Positions 52,964 through 63,822 of a stretch of DNA of 64,000 bases are shown here, piece after piece. Every line of letters starts with the position of its first letter. Position 1 is the stretch's first letter. The translations under genes were made by a program, and so were the position numbers. The DNA comes from Liolophura sinensis (lineage: Eukaryota; Mollusca; Polyplacophora; Chitonida; Chitonidae), in NCBI RefSeq assembly GCF_032854445.1, contig NC_088307.1:9992017-10056016 (forward strand). Reading direction: 5' to 3'. The notes under the pieces are model-generated. The model was not told where the DNA came from, did no database searches, and saw only the letters and a list, made by a program, of their open reading frames with translations.

Positions 52964-55315
52964 CTCGTTGCTTACCGGTATGTGTAATAAGTAGAGGTTA
53001 TACAACTCTAGTCCCTGTGTTAAGATGGATATCAGTCGAGTCTATTAATTTTCAGAATAAGGGGTTGTGATTCTGAAAGTTAACAGACAAGAGGGATATC
53101 GATTTTATTCGAAAGTATATTATTTACATCTAGAAACACTATCTTTAAAAAGTAGCTTTTACATTTCTGGGAAGATCAATTTGCAGTTGTGTACATATAC
53201 ATGTGTAGCCGCTGACACAGCTTGCACTGGTACTTGGTAGCGGTCAACTGCACGTGACAAAAGCTTTACACGAGGAAAGCCTATTAATAGAGACATTTAG
53301 TTACAAGTTACAAGTTAAACTTCAAACCAGAATAGATAAACTAATTGTAGTTTGATGTTAAAACTTACAGGTTATAACTTGTTACTTTTAACTAACGGTC
53401 TCTGTGACAGACTTGTTGAAAAGATGCGCGTGTATACTTCGATCCACAACAATACACTTTTATTTCAAAAATCCGTGTCTGATTCAGTGATTGTAAACTT
53501 TGAAGATTTAAAAAGTAGGTATAAACAATTTATCATAATCGTGTGCTAAAGACTTCCGTTATTATGTACAAAAAACACACTTAGGACTATAATTAGCCAA
53601 TTTATTTTGGCATAGTGAATCCTACAACTGACAGTCTGGCTGAAGTTATTTCTGGACTCAGACCGGATCCTGGCCGTATAATTTGACCCTGGCCGTATAA
53701 TTTGACCCTGGCCGTATAATTTGACCCTGGCCGTATAATTTGATCACATCTGTATAAATTATTAGTATTATCAGACAAATAATCTAAAACACATAAGCAT
53801 CACTGAAACGCAGTTTTTTGAGGAATCATCTCTGAAACACGCGACTGATTCAGTACCTTTGTAGCCTGTGCATGATTTGTCCAATCCATGCATTGTGTCA
53901 GCCAAATTATTTTAGGTCATCTTCTGCACATCATGTTTTATTTCTGAGCGAACGTATTAACATAAGTCATATTTATGTACACTGAATCTGTAGTATGCTT
54001 TTCTTAACATTTGTGGCATTTTATCAGAAGTTTAATTTTTACACTGGTATTTGCTCCAGTAATTCAGATTTCAACAGTGATAAGAATGGAAACTACAATC
54101 ACTTGCAGATACACACATACATTTTGCTTAGTTCCGGTATGTGAAATTTTTACAGTGAAAACTACTAATTCATCTTTTAAAACAAATTAAATTGTAGAGT
54201 TTCTACATTAAGGTGATTTTTCTTCTTTCCCTGTACGTACAGGTACATCTAAGAATGTACATGTTTTAATGTCCATGCAGCAGATAAATGTTTTATTTAA
54301 TATATTTTATTGAAAAAAAAACTATTAGCGACATCAACGCACATTGTATACTGTATGTAGACAGTGTAACAATTTTACTTGGAACAAATTAAATTGTAAA
54401 GTTACTACATAATTAAAAATATGTTTTTATCTTGTTCCTCTGTACATATATGTACATTCATGAATGTTCTTGCAGCAGATAAATATTTTATTTAAATTTT
54501 TTAGTATAAAAAGCATTTTATCAGTAACATCAATGTCACAAGTTTATTCACAGTTGAATGTTTTTACGAAATATACACATCTAAATTATAATAAGGAAAT
54601 CACCAGTGATTGTAACTTTACAATTTTACGCATGTTGCCTGACCTGTTTTTGTCAAACTCACGTACAAGTAATAACGTAGACTTACTTACTTTGAAATAA
54701 TTTTAAAAGCATAAGTTTTTTTCCTTTCTTTTTGTCAAAATACTGAATGAGGTTCCATTTTTCTCGTGAAATCTGTTTCTTTTCTTTTTCAGTGAAAAAG
54801 GTCTTCAGATATTCACTAGAAATAATCGTAGTTACCTTTGTGTTGGTTTTATCTATACAATGTTTGTAAATGTCTAATGCATGCTATTGCGTTAATGGGA
54901 ATTATTGTATTAAATTCAGCAATACCCAAATTCTGACTGTTTTAAAGGCAGAGCTTGCATCACCTGAGTTTTATCTAAAGAAACATGAATACAAATACAG
55001 GCTTGGTGCATTTTTGTGATAAGAACAATCCTTCAAAGTTTATTCTTCATGTTTTATTTCTAAAGATTTTGCTTTTGGTTTTGAAAATGGTATTACACAC
55101 TGTAAATGATTACAACACCAGCAATTAACCAACAAGTTGTTTTTCGTCCGTTAAATGTTTTGCAAGTGTGAACAACTCTGATCTATGCTGCCTGTCAGAA
55201 AGAGTTGTGGGTGCATTGTGTTTTTGAATGTAACACACCATTCATGCACTATGACCACCTGTTCGTCTTGAATTTAGGAAAAAAACATTAATTTGACATT
55301 AAAGGAATCGCCGAA
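52964..55315 (-). other. IFI44-like intron, no exon recognised
   Basis: AT-rich, with a four-copy 19-bp repeat (TGACCCTGGCCGTATAATT) at 53668-53742. A donor-like GTAAGC on the minus strand near 52975 follows no recognisable coding sequence. Confidence 0.45.
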
Positions 55316-56800
55316 GTCGTGAACAGCTTGTGAAATGAGGTCAGAAGTCAACATGTGTGTTAGTTTCGGGTGAGTTGGACAGGAATGTGAGGTGAGGTCA
55401 GAAATTACCATCTGTGTCAGTTCCGGGCGATGTTGATACAATGTGAGGTTAGGTCAGAAAACATCTGTGTAAGTTCTGGGGAAAATGTCAACAGGGCAAT
55501 GTTAGGTCAGAAGTCATATGGAAACTTCTGATCTTACATCGCCACGTTACCATTTTCCCCAGGACTTGCACAGATATCTTCTGACCTCACCTCACACTGC
55601 TGTCAACCTCACCTGGAACTGACATAGATGTTGTCTTCTGACCTCGTCTCCCATTGCTGTCAGCCTCAGCCAGAAATGACGCAAATGTTGTCTTCTGGCC
55701 TCACCTCTGATCGTTGTCAACCTCACCAATATTGCACCGTTGACATTTTCCCCAGAACTTACACAGATGTCTTCTGACCTTACCTCACAATGTGTCAACA
55801 TCACCCGGAACTGACAGAGATGGTGACTTCTGATCTCACCCCACATTACTGTTAAACTCACCCGGAACTAACACATATGTTGACTCCTGACCTCACTTCA
55901 CAAAGCTGTCAACCTCACCTTGAACTGACACTGATGTTGACTTCTAACCTCACCTCACATTACTGTTAACCTCACCGAGAACCATTTATGTTAACTTTCG
56001 ACCTCACCTCACAATGTGTCAACATCACCCGGAACTGATACAGATGGTGACTTCTGATCTCACCTCACATTACCGTTAAACTCACCCGGAACTAACACAC
56101 ATGTTGACTCCTGACCTCACTTCACAAAGCTGCCAACCTCACCCGGAACTAACACGGGTGTTGACTTCTGATCATACATGGTCATGTCCCCTGAACTTAC
56201 ACAGATGTCTTCTCACATCACCTCACACTGCTGTCAACCTCACCCGGAAATGACACTGATGTTGACTTCTGACCTCACCTCACATTACTGTCTACCTCAC
56301 CGGGAACTAACACTTATGTTTACTTCCGACCTCACCTCACACTGCTGTCAACCTCACCCGGAATTGACGTAGATGCTTCTTCTGACCTCACCTCACATTT
56401 CTGTCAACCTCATCCGGAACCAACATAGATGTTACTTTCTGACCTCCTCTCATATTGCTGAATCTCACCCTGAACTGAAACAGATGTTGTTTTTTAGCTT
56501 CACCTCACATTGCTGTCAACCTCAGGCAGAAATGACACAAATGTTGTCCTCTGGCTTCACCTCACATTGCAGTTGACATGACCCTGAACTGACACAAGTG
56601 TTGTCTTGTGGCCTCACCTTACATTGCTGTCAACATCTGGAACTTACACAGAAGTTGCCTCCTGACCTCACTTGTTCTCTTCATGTTACCAAAATCCCCT
56701 GTAATTTCTGACCTCACCTCTCCTCTCCATGTTACGAACCTCACCCGGAACTTTCTGACCTCACCTGGAATTTGTCCGAGAGGTGACCGTCCAGGATGTA
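55316..56800. repeat. Degenerate ~50-60 bp satellite with an inverted arm
   Basis: The unit is CTGTCAACCTCACCCGGAAC, TGACACAGATGTTGACTTCT, GACCTCACCTCACATTG. About 20 copies run in this sense from 55555 to 56800. At 55316-55520 the same unit appears as its complement (GAGGTCAGAAGTCAACATGT, GTGTCAGTTCCGGGCGA). The array can therefore fold back on itself around 55530. Confidence 0.88.
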
Positions 56801-57429
56801 AGGGAAATCTGTTACGTCAAGACCTTGGTTCTCTTCCGTTCCCATTGTATCGCATATGTAGAATGCAGGGCCATTATTGCCGCCAAAACGTGTTTTTCGG
56901 AACTTGCAACAGAAAACGCTATCATCGTTAGCTACATTTAAATCATTTGCGCCAATGACGTATGTTTTTTATGTCACATTATTTCTAATGTGCTGCGCTG
57001 CAGCAATTATTATTTTTGTGGCACTGGAAAGGTTGATCATCATATACATGAATTATTATGACATAATTACTTGGGTTTTTTTAAATTTCATCTTGTGTGA
57101 GATTTAAACTCTTTCATAGATATTTAGCGTAAATATACTGAATATGATCGAAAGCAAAAGCACCTCGAATGTAAAGTACCTGCTTAAGAATGATTTTTGA
57201 AAAATACTTCCAGAAAATACTTAAAAAAAAGTATCTGTGATAGTGTGAATAATGTATCTAATACACATGTGCTTCTAAATTTTTAAGTACTCCATCTTAT
57301 CCACCTCGTGCATTTATAACTGTTTTATTCAAAGTGTGTTTTAAAACAGTAATAGAATTTTTCTCATTTGTCATTAAACTGTATCTCTTTTCCTAAGTAT
57401 ATTTTTCTACTTTATAGTATTCTTACAAT
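56801..57429. other. No gene seen
   Basis: Intronic DNA of the IFI44-like gene. Only short incidental open frames. Confidence 0.4.
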
Positions 57430-57556
57430 TTATTAATTTATTTATTTATTTGATTGGTGTTTTACACCGAATACTCAAGAATATTTCACTTACATGACGA
57501 CGGCAAGCATTATGGTGGGAGGAAACTGGGCAGAGCCCTGGAAAAACCCACGACAA
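57430..57556 (-). repeat. SINE-A 3' half
   Basis: Complement of the SINE-A tail, 3' segment (GGTGTTTTACACCGAATACTC on the plus strand) and GCATTATGGTGGGAGGAAAC core. It stops after CCCACGAC. Confidence 0.8.
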
Positions 57557-57769
57557 AAAAGTCAATTTGTTACCAGTATTCTTAAGACGTTAAGGGCAGA
57601 TGTCCTGCTAAAAATTTTTTGCTTGTATTAAGATAACGTTCAGTTTGGAAGTATCGTTTGTCCACGCCTTTACAGTCAAACATTTCAAAACTTTCGAAAA
57701 ACCTTGGTGTCAAAACTGTAAAAATAAGGCTATAGCCTGGTAAAGTTTTTGACAGATATGTAAATCTGG

Positions 57770-58625
57770 ACACTGTGATCTGGATACAGAGATCTGGATG
57801 CTGTGATCTAGATACCGTGATCTGGATACAGTGATCTGGATTCAGTGATCTGGATTCAGGGATCTGGATTCAGTGATCCGGATACCGTGATCTGGATACA
57901 GTGATCTGGATTCAGTGATCTGGGCACAATGATCTGGATACAGTGATCTGAATACCGTGATCTGGAGACAGTGATCTGGAGACAGTGATCTGGATCTGGA
58001 TACAGTGATCTGGATTTAGTGATCTGGATACCGTGAATTGGATACGGTGATCTGGAGACAGTGATCTGGATCTGCATACAGTGATCTGGATTTAGTGATC
58101 TGGATACAGTGATCTGGATTTTGTGATCTGGATGCAGTGATTACGCAGTGGTCTGTATGCATTGATGTGGATGCAGTGATCTGGATACAATTATCTGGAT
58201 ACAGTGATCGGATACAGTGATCTGGATTTATTGATTTGGATCCAGTGGTCTGGTAAAGGTTTTGGCAGATGTGTAAATCTGGATACATTGATCTGGATAC
58301 AGTGATCTGGATATAGTGATCTTGATGCAGTGATCTGAATACAGTGATCTGGATGCAGTGTTTTTCAGAGATCTGGATGCAGTGATTAGGATACAGTGAT
58401 ATGGATACGGTGATGTGCATAGAGTGATATGGATACAGTGATCTGGATACAGAGATCTAGATGCAGTGACATGGATACGGTGATGTGCATAGAGTGATCT
58501 GGATACAGAGATCTGGATGCAGTGATCTAGATACAGTGACATGGATACGGTGATGTGCATAGAGTGATATGGATACAGTGATCTGGATACAGAGATCTGG
58601 ATGCAGTGATCTGGATTCAGTAATC
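57770..58625. repeat. GATCTGGATACAGT satellite, about 60 units
   Basis: A 14-15 bp unit, mainly TGATCTGGATACAG or TGATCTGGATTCAG, fills about 850 bp with point changes and some longer mixed blocks (CAGTGACATGGATACGGTGA, TGTGCATAGAG). It translates as repeated short peptides in several frames, which I take as meaningless. Confidence 0.93.
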
Positions 58626-58734
58626 TGAATTAACAATGCTTTACAAAGTGAAATTCTCATTAACTTCATCACTGTAACTTCTTTGTCATACAACGCTGTC
58701 ATTTAAGAAATCAATGGTTAAATATACATTTATT

Positions 58735-58922
58735 TATTGATACGATTGGCGTTTTACGCCGCACTGGAGAATATTTCACTTATACGACGGCAGCCAGCAT
58801 TATGGTTGGAGAAAACCGGACAGAGCCGTGGGAAAACTCACGACCATCCGCAGATTCCTGGCAGAAGTTTCAATGTGTAGCCGGAGAGGAAGGCAGCAGG
58901 GAATGGACTCCTGGGTCATTGC
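58735..58922 (-). repeat. SINE-A, partial
   Basis: Plus-strand view: GATTGGCGTTTTACGCCGCAC, AATATTTCACTTATACGACG, the GCATTATGGTTGGAG core and CTCCTGGGTCATTGCC. Most of the head is missing. It ends about 30 bp from the donor of the P-loop exon. Confidence 0.8.
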
Positions 58923-58954
58923 CCAATGGTTAAATATTGTAACACAAAGATTAC

Positions 58955-59144
58955 CCATTTCGTTACGCTGCCTGTACTTTCGCCAGTTTCAAAGCGTGCC
59001 GCAAACCTCCCTTTACAAATGGAGTCAATGGTATTGAAAAAACTGGACTTCCCAGCACCGACTCGACCAAACATGGCGATATTCGCGAATGGAACTTTGT
59101 CCTTCCCAGTAGAATATCCCAGGACATTCTTCTTTAGTGCGTCT
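58955..59144 (-). CDS. IFI44L-like: IFI44/IFI44L-like GTPase, P-loop exon
   Basis: On the minus strand, acceptor CTGTTTTTGAAG, then one base and 63 codons to a GTAATC donor. It encodes ANIAMFGRVGAGKSSFFNTI, a Walker A / G1 motif (GxxxxGKS) of the IFI44 type (compare LLGPVGAGKSSFFN), followed by a region equivalent to the switch I approach (FETGESTGSVTKW). Nucleotide contacts are intact. The next required part, a DxxG G3 segment, is not found downstream before 51696. The 5' exons are also not identified to the right. Confidence 0.82.
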
Positions 59145-59985
59145 CTTCAAAAACAGAAGTGCAAACAGAACATTTGTTAATTGTTTGATTGATATTTCAT
59201 TTACCACCACCTTATAAACCGTATAATGTGATTAGGTGGAGTGTAATGGTGTCTTTGACATCATACTAGTACCTCAGCGCGTGCAGCACTTCAATTTAAT
59301 TTAACTCAATTTAATTTAATTTTTTATTTTTTTGAAAGAGGATTTCTTACAGTCTAACGACCACTAGGAAGGTTTCCTCAACATAACAAACAAATTATGT
59401 GTATAGATACATACATATACGCACAGGCATAGTTATAAATGTTTAAGCATGATTATAAATGTATTAATACCTTAGGGATTGACAAATGTACGCCCAAAAC
59501 ACAGATATAAAAAAAAATAATACACAGATTATTAGATTGGTACTTTGAATAAGTTCGTAACTGCCTTTACAGGGATATAGTGATGAAGTAAGGTGTATTT
59601 AGTAGGCCATTACAGCATTTACATTACTATCATCATTACCATTACCATTACCATGATCGAAAAACCTATTTGTATCACTAATAAATGTGTGGACACATCT
59701 GAAAACAAGTTTATTTTCTGTGAAAATTACATCTTTGGAGCCAAATAAAAGTATTTTACAGATATGTTCTAATACGAAAACAGAATACTTTACACAGGGT
59801 GAAATAATTTGGGTTAGAATATGGAGCATGTGTTTCCTTTGTGTGGCAATGCATCAAGTTGTATTGTTTGATTTCTGTAATTGGTGTTTACGGTAATATA
59901 GTGGAGAGAATACATTTACAACTTTAAAGAATACATGTAGTACAATCCTATATTGCCTACACTGAATATACAATGGTGTGAAATT
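59145..59985. other. 5' side of the IFI44-like P-loop exon; no exon recognised
   Basis: AT-rich DNA with an AATTTAATTT stretch near 59290-59330 and a GGTAATGGTAATG-like run near 59635. No SINE until 59990. Confidence 0.4.
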
Positions 59986-59989
59986 AATT

Positions 59990-60243
59990 AATTTATTTAT
60001 TTGATTGGTGTTTTACGACGAACTCAAGAATATTTCACTTATAAGAAGGCGGCCAGCATTATGGTGGGTGGAAACCGGGCAGAGCCCGGGGGAAACCCAC
60101 GACCATTCGCAGGTTGCTGCCCACGTACGACCGGAGAGGAAGCCAGCACGAGCTGGACTTGAACTCATAGCGACCGCATTGGTGAGAGGCTCCTGGGTCA
60201 TTACGCTGCGCTGGTGCGCTAACCAACAAAGTCACGCAGCCCC
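59990..60243 (-). repeat. SINE-A, near full length
   Basis: The complement gives head GGGGCTGCGTGACTTTGTTGG, box B GAGTTCAAGTCC, core GGAAACCGGGCAGAGCCC and ATTCTTGAGTTCGTCGTAA with tail. A short deletion removes part of the CTGGCAGACCTTC stretch. Confidence 0.88.
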
Positions 60244-60620
60244 GGTGTCCAATTAAGTTCAGTAAGAAGAGCCTTGTTTGATGTTCGACGAAGTCCACCT
60301 GTACAGAACAAAGCTGCACGACGTTGGATTTTGCCCAGCTTTTAAGAGAGCGCCATAGTACATTTGTTATATAAAATATCACCATCCTCTATGGTCGATC
60401 TAATAAGGCTATTACATAAGCTTATTATACAATCTCTCGTTAATGTTCTCTTTACTCTATTAATAATGTTCAATTTCTTATTGCATTTGTTTTCGAGTGA
60501 TCGTATATGTTCGTCCCATCTACCATTGTGTTGCAAAATGATACGAAGATATTTAAGGGACTGAAAACTATTCACTTCAATACCATCTAAATACAGTTTT
60601 TGGATAGAATGGGTTCTTCT
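60244..60620 (-). pseudogene. LINE reverse transcriptase C-terminal fragment
   Basis: The minus strand encodes KYLRIILQHNGRWDEHIRSL, KCNKKLNIINRVKRT, ISLCNSLIRSTIEDGDILYN, the conserved thumb-side stretch of non-LTR RTs (KYLGI..., lying after YxDD). It then loses frame. It matches neither LINE-1/2/3 nor LINE-4 closely, so a fifth family is present. Truncated on both sides. Confidence 0.7.
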
Positions 60621-60647
60621 TAAAAGTGATAAGTAAGTATACGTGTG

Positions 60648-60752
60648 TTTTTTTGGGGGGGGGAAATTGTTAAATATGACGTAAAACCCGAAGCATACAT
60701 ACATACTCCCACGCACATACGTACACACACATACATACATACATACATTAAG
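60648..60752. repeat. G run and (CATA)n microsatellite
   Basis: A GGGGGGGGGG run near 60653, then CATACATACATACTCCCACG and repeated ACATACATAC to 60750. Confidence 0.85.
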
Positions 60753-60839
60753 ACTTACAGGGTATTCCAGTCTATATTTCGCCAGCAGTTTATCAATATG
60801 GGTGCAGGAGGATCTAAAACAAAGTTCAGGTGGACACAT

Positions 60840-61380
60840 TATACTTCCGAAGAAATACATTTGTTTGAAATGTATAAAAGAATACCAGTAGCACTGTAAA
60901 GAGTATAAACTCTAAGGGAAAGTACAATACACGGGTATTGATGATAAACTGAAAAGTATACCGTACATAAAACATCATCACTTCTGTATCCATCTATGCA
61001 CAAAAAGTTAAAGCTGCACAGGATAGACAACTGGAGATATAGCTCGGACACGAATACGGACGAACAGACAGACAAAATTAGTTTTACCTAATATTCTCCA
61101 CCTCATACCAGCGGACGTATAAAAATGAACAAATGTGAAGGGCGACACATCGTCACATCTGTATCTATGTATCCCCCAAAGTAAAACTGCACATGGAAAA
61201 TAATTGGAGTTGTAGCTCGGACACGAAATCATATCTGTTTACGTAGTATATGTGTTTGATGGCAAGCCGGTTCCCATGACAACCTGGAAAATGAATAAAT
61301 ATGACTCCCGATACTTCGTCACCTCCGTCTAAAACGTAGACAACAATTTGAGATGTCGCCTGGACACGAACGAAGTTCAT
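60840..61380. repeat. Degenerate tandem repeat of about 165 bp, three copies
   Basis: Shared blocks at about 160-bp steps: CTGTATCCATCTATGCAC / CTGTATCTATGTATCCCC / CCGTCTAAAACG, then GACAACTGGAGATATAGCTC / AATTGGAGTTGTAGCTC / ACAATTTGAGATGTCGCC, then GGACACGAA in all three. Confidence 0.65.
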
Positions 61381-61689
61381 GCTTAACTGTATAAATGCAT
61401 GTAGCGGATATCAGGGGAAGAGCAATCTGGTTACCTTTGAATCGAACAAACGTCTGCTATGTTTCGAATTCGAACTTCTGGCAGGGCGACGGGCCATGAG
61501 ATTCTCTTTAAGAATTGGGTGCCCGCTATGTGTATACAAAACTATCCATAATACACAACCCCATGTCCGGATCGATCAGACCCGACACTGCTCGTACGTG
61601 TTATCTGAGATTAAGATAAACGTCTATTTTAATCCCATGCGTCATATTTCATAGTAAGTAGTTTGAAAGCTGAGCTGCAATGACTGTTG

Positions 61690-61962
61690 GTTGCCTCCGT
61701 GGCTCAGTTGGTTAGCGCGCTAGCGCAGCGTAATGTCCCAGTAGCCTCTCACCAATGTGGTAGCTGTGAGTTCAAGTCCAGCTCATGTTGGTTTTCTCCC
61801 CGGCCGTATGTGGGAAGGTCTGCCAGCAACTTGCGGATGGCCGTGGGTTTCCCCCAGGCTCTGCCCGGTTTCCACCCACCATAATGCTGGCCGCCGTCGT
61901 ATAAGTGCAATATTCTTGAGAACGGCGTAAAACACCAATTAAATAAATCAAATAAGCCTAAA
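61690..61962 (+). repeat. SINE-A, full length, with target site duplication
   Basis: Head TGCCTCCGTGGCTCAGTTGG, box B GAGTTCAAGTCC, complete core, ATATTCTTGAGAACGGCGTA and AAATAAATC tail. A perfect 14-bp direct repeat, TGCAATGACTGTTG, lies at 61676-61689 and 61963-61976. Confidence 0.95.
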
Positions 61963-61976
61963 TGCAATGACTGTTG

Positions 61977-62384
61977 TCCGTTTATATTACAATTTGGAGA
62001 GACCTTTTGGTGTGTTTACACTTCCGCAAATTCCATCATCAGGAGTCGGCGCTTAAGCAGAAATGAATTTTATCGGGATTGGAACCATGTAGGTATTATG
62101 TTGAGAAAAAGGCACAATGTACTACGGTAACATCACAATCCATGGAACATGTCACTATAAATGAAAATCAATCCAGCTCAAGATTGCCACTTGGATTTGG
62201 AAGAGTGGAATACCAGGATATTATATCTATATATGTATCGGACGACAAACTATATACTACACCAGACATACGACCAACCACGTGGATATTCAAGGAATAA
62301 ATCTGTTTCAAATATCAATAAACGACAAGCACATCAAGTCTGTCAGTTGCACCTATGAAATATTGGTAGCCATTTGGCCTACAT
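61977..62384. other. No gene seen
   Basis: Two short overlapping open frames without motifs or splice context; nothing else. Confidence 0.4.
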
Positions 62385-62540
62385 ATTATTTATTTATTTA
62401 TTTATTTGTTTGGTGTTTTACGCCAAAATCAAGAATATTTCACTTATACAACGGCGGGCAGTATTTTGGTGGGAGAAAACGGGGCAAAGTCCAGGGAAAA
62501 CCCACGACCACCCGAAGGTTTCGGCCAGACCTACAGATTA
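62385..62540 (-). repeat. SINE-A 3' half
   Basis: The complement of the tail, 3' segment (GGTGTTTTACGCCAAAATCA on the plus strand), core (CAGTATTTTGGTGGGAG) and AAAACCCACGACCACC. It ends near the middle of the body. Confidence 0.78.
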
Positions 62541-62589
62541 TTGATTCTTCCTATCCTTGACAACGGAAGACTAATATTCGGATAAGCCT

Positions 62590-63575
62590 GTTCCCAACAC
62601 CTCCAGCAGATCTGCCATGTGATCACACACCTGCCGATCTGCCATGTGATCACACACCTGCCGATCTGTCATGTGATCACACACCTGCCGATCTGCCATG
62701 TGATCACACACCTGCCGATCTGCCATGTGATCACACACCTCCTGCCGATCTACCATGTGATCACACACCTGCCGATCTGCCATGTGATCACACACCTGCC
62801 GATCTGCCATGTGATCACACACCTGCCGGTCTGCCATGTGATCACACACCTGCCGATCTGTCATGTGATCACACACCTGCCTATCTGCCATGTGATCACA
62901 CACCTCCTGCCGATCTACCATGTGATCACACACCTCGTACAGCCGATTTGCCATGTGATCACACACCTCCTGTCGATCTGCCATGTGATCACTCACCTCC
63001 TGCCAATCTGCCATGTGATCACACACCTCGTACAGGCGATCTGCCATGTGATCACACACCTCATACAGGCGATTTGCCATGTGATCACACACCTCGTACA
63101 GCCGATTTGCCATGTGATCACTCACCTCCTGCCAATCTGCCATGTGATCACACACCTCGTACAGCCGATCTGCCATGTGATGACACACCTCGTACAGCCG
63201 ATTTGCCATTTGAACACACACACCTCGTACAGGCGATGTGCCATGTGATCACACACCTCGTACCGGCGATCTGCCATGTGATGACACACCTCGTACAGCC
63301 GATTTGCCATGTGATTACACATCTCCTGCTGATCTGCCATGTGATCACACACCTCGTACAGGCGGTCTGCCATGTGAACACACACACCTCGTACAGGCGA
63401 TGTGCCATGTGATCACACACCTCGTACAGCCGATCTGCCATGTGATTACACATCTCCTGCTGATCTGCCATGTTATCACACACCTCGTACAGCCGATCTG
63501 CCATGTGAACACACACATCTCGTGCTGATCTGCTATGTGATCACACACCTCCTGCCGATCTGCCATGCTGTATCC
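62590..63575. repeat. 27/30/33-bp minisatellite, about 35 units
   Basis: The core GATCTGCCATGTGATCACAC is followed by ACCTGCC (27 bp), ACCTCCTGCC (30 bp) or ACCTCGTACAGCC-type spacers (33 bp). Units of each length are grouped: mostly 27 bp on the left, mostly 33 bp on the right. Each contains the palindrome TGTGATCACA. Since unit sizes are mostly multiples of three, long frames of a VCDHMADRQ-type repeat stay open on both strands. Confidence 0.95.
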
Positions 63576-63822
63576 AATCAGAGAATGTAATATATTCATA
63601 GTTTATAGTGATGTTACAAAATGCTTTGAGCCAATCATCGGTACACTCTTGGTCACCTGATAGAGTACAGGAGGTGAAAACGTCCTGTAGTACATTAAAC
63701 TTTAGCAATCGACAAAAATCAGCATTTCGTCCATTTAGCTCTATGTTATTTATCACCTCCTGGTCCTTGTGAGAAACTCGGGTGCTGGAAATTATGAACA
63801 ACCACACTGACAGAGTGCACAA
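63541..63822 (-). CDS. Unrecognised open reading frame, possible exon
   Basis: Minus-strand frame containing SHKDQEVINNIELNGRNADF, CRLLKFNVLQDVFTSC and CNITINYEYITFSDW, ending where the minisatellite starts. The composition looks protein-like, with mixed hydrophobic and charged residues. A possible acceptor (ATAATTTCCAG, about 63790) and an internal GT donor exist. I do not recognise the family. It could be an exon of a gene lying to the right, or chance. Confidence 0.25.
   Translation of the reverse strand: MCTLSVWLFIISSTRVSHKDQEVINNIELNGRNADFCRLLKFNVLQDVFTSCTLSGDQECTDDWLKAFCNITINYEYITFSDWIQHGRSAGGV

Noticed and set aside
55592-56931. Open frames across the CTCACC-type satellite
   Set aside because: Repeat translation only; frames are interrupted and shared between strands.
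56877-57107. Hydrophobic open frame resembling a membrane protein
   Set aside because: Short, AT-driven hydrophobicity inside the IFI44-like intron, with no homology cue or splice sites.
57856-58702. Ser/Ile/Asp-rich repeated peptides
   Set aside because: Product of the GATCTGGATACAGT satellite, open in several frames at once.
61690-61780. Functional tRNA gene at SINE heads
   Set aside because: Box A and box B are present but the sequence continues into the SINE-A body with core, tail and target duplications, so these are retroposed heads.
62619-63590. A CRP-like TGTGATCACA operator array
   Set aside because: The palindrome is part of a minisatellite unit in animal DNA; bacterial CRP sites have no meaning here.
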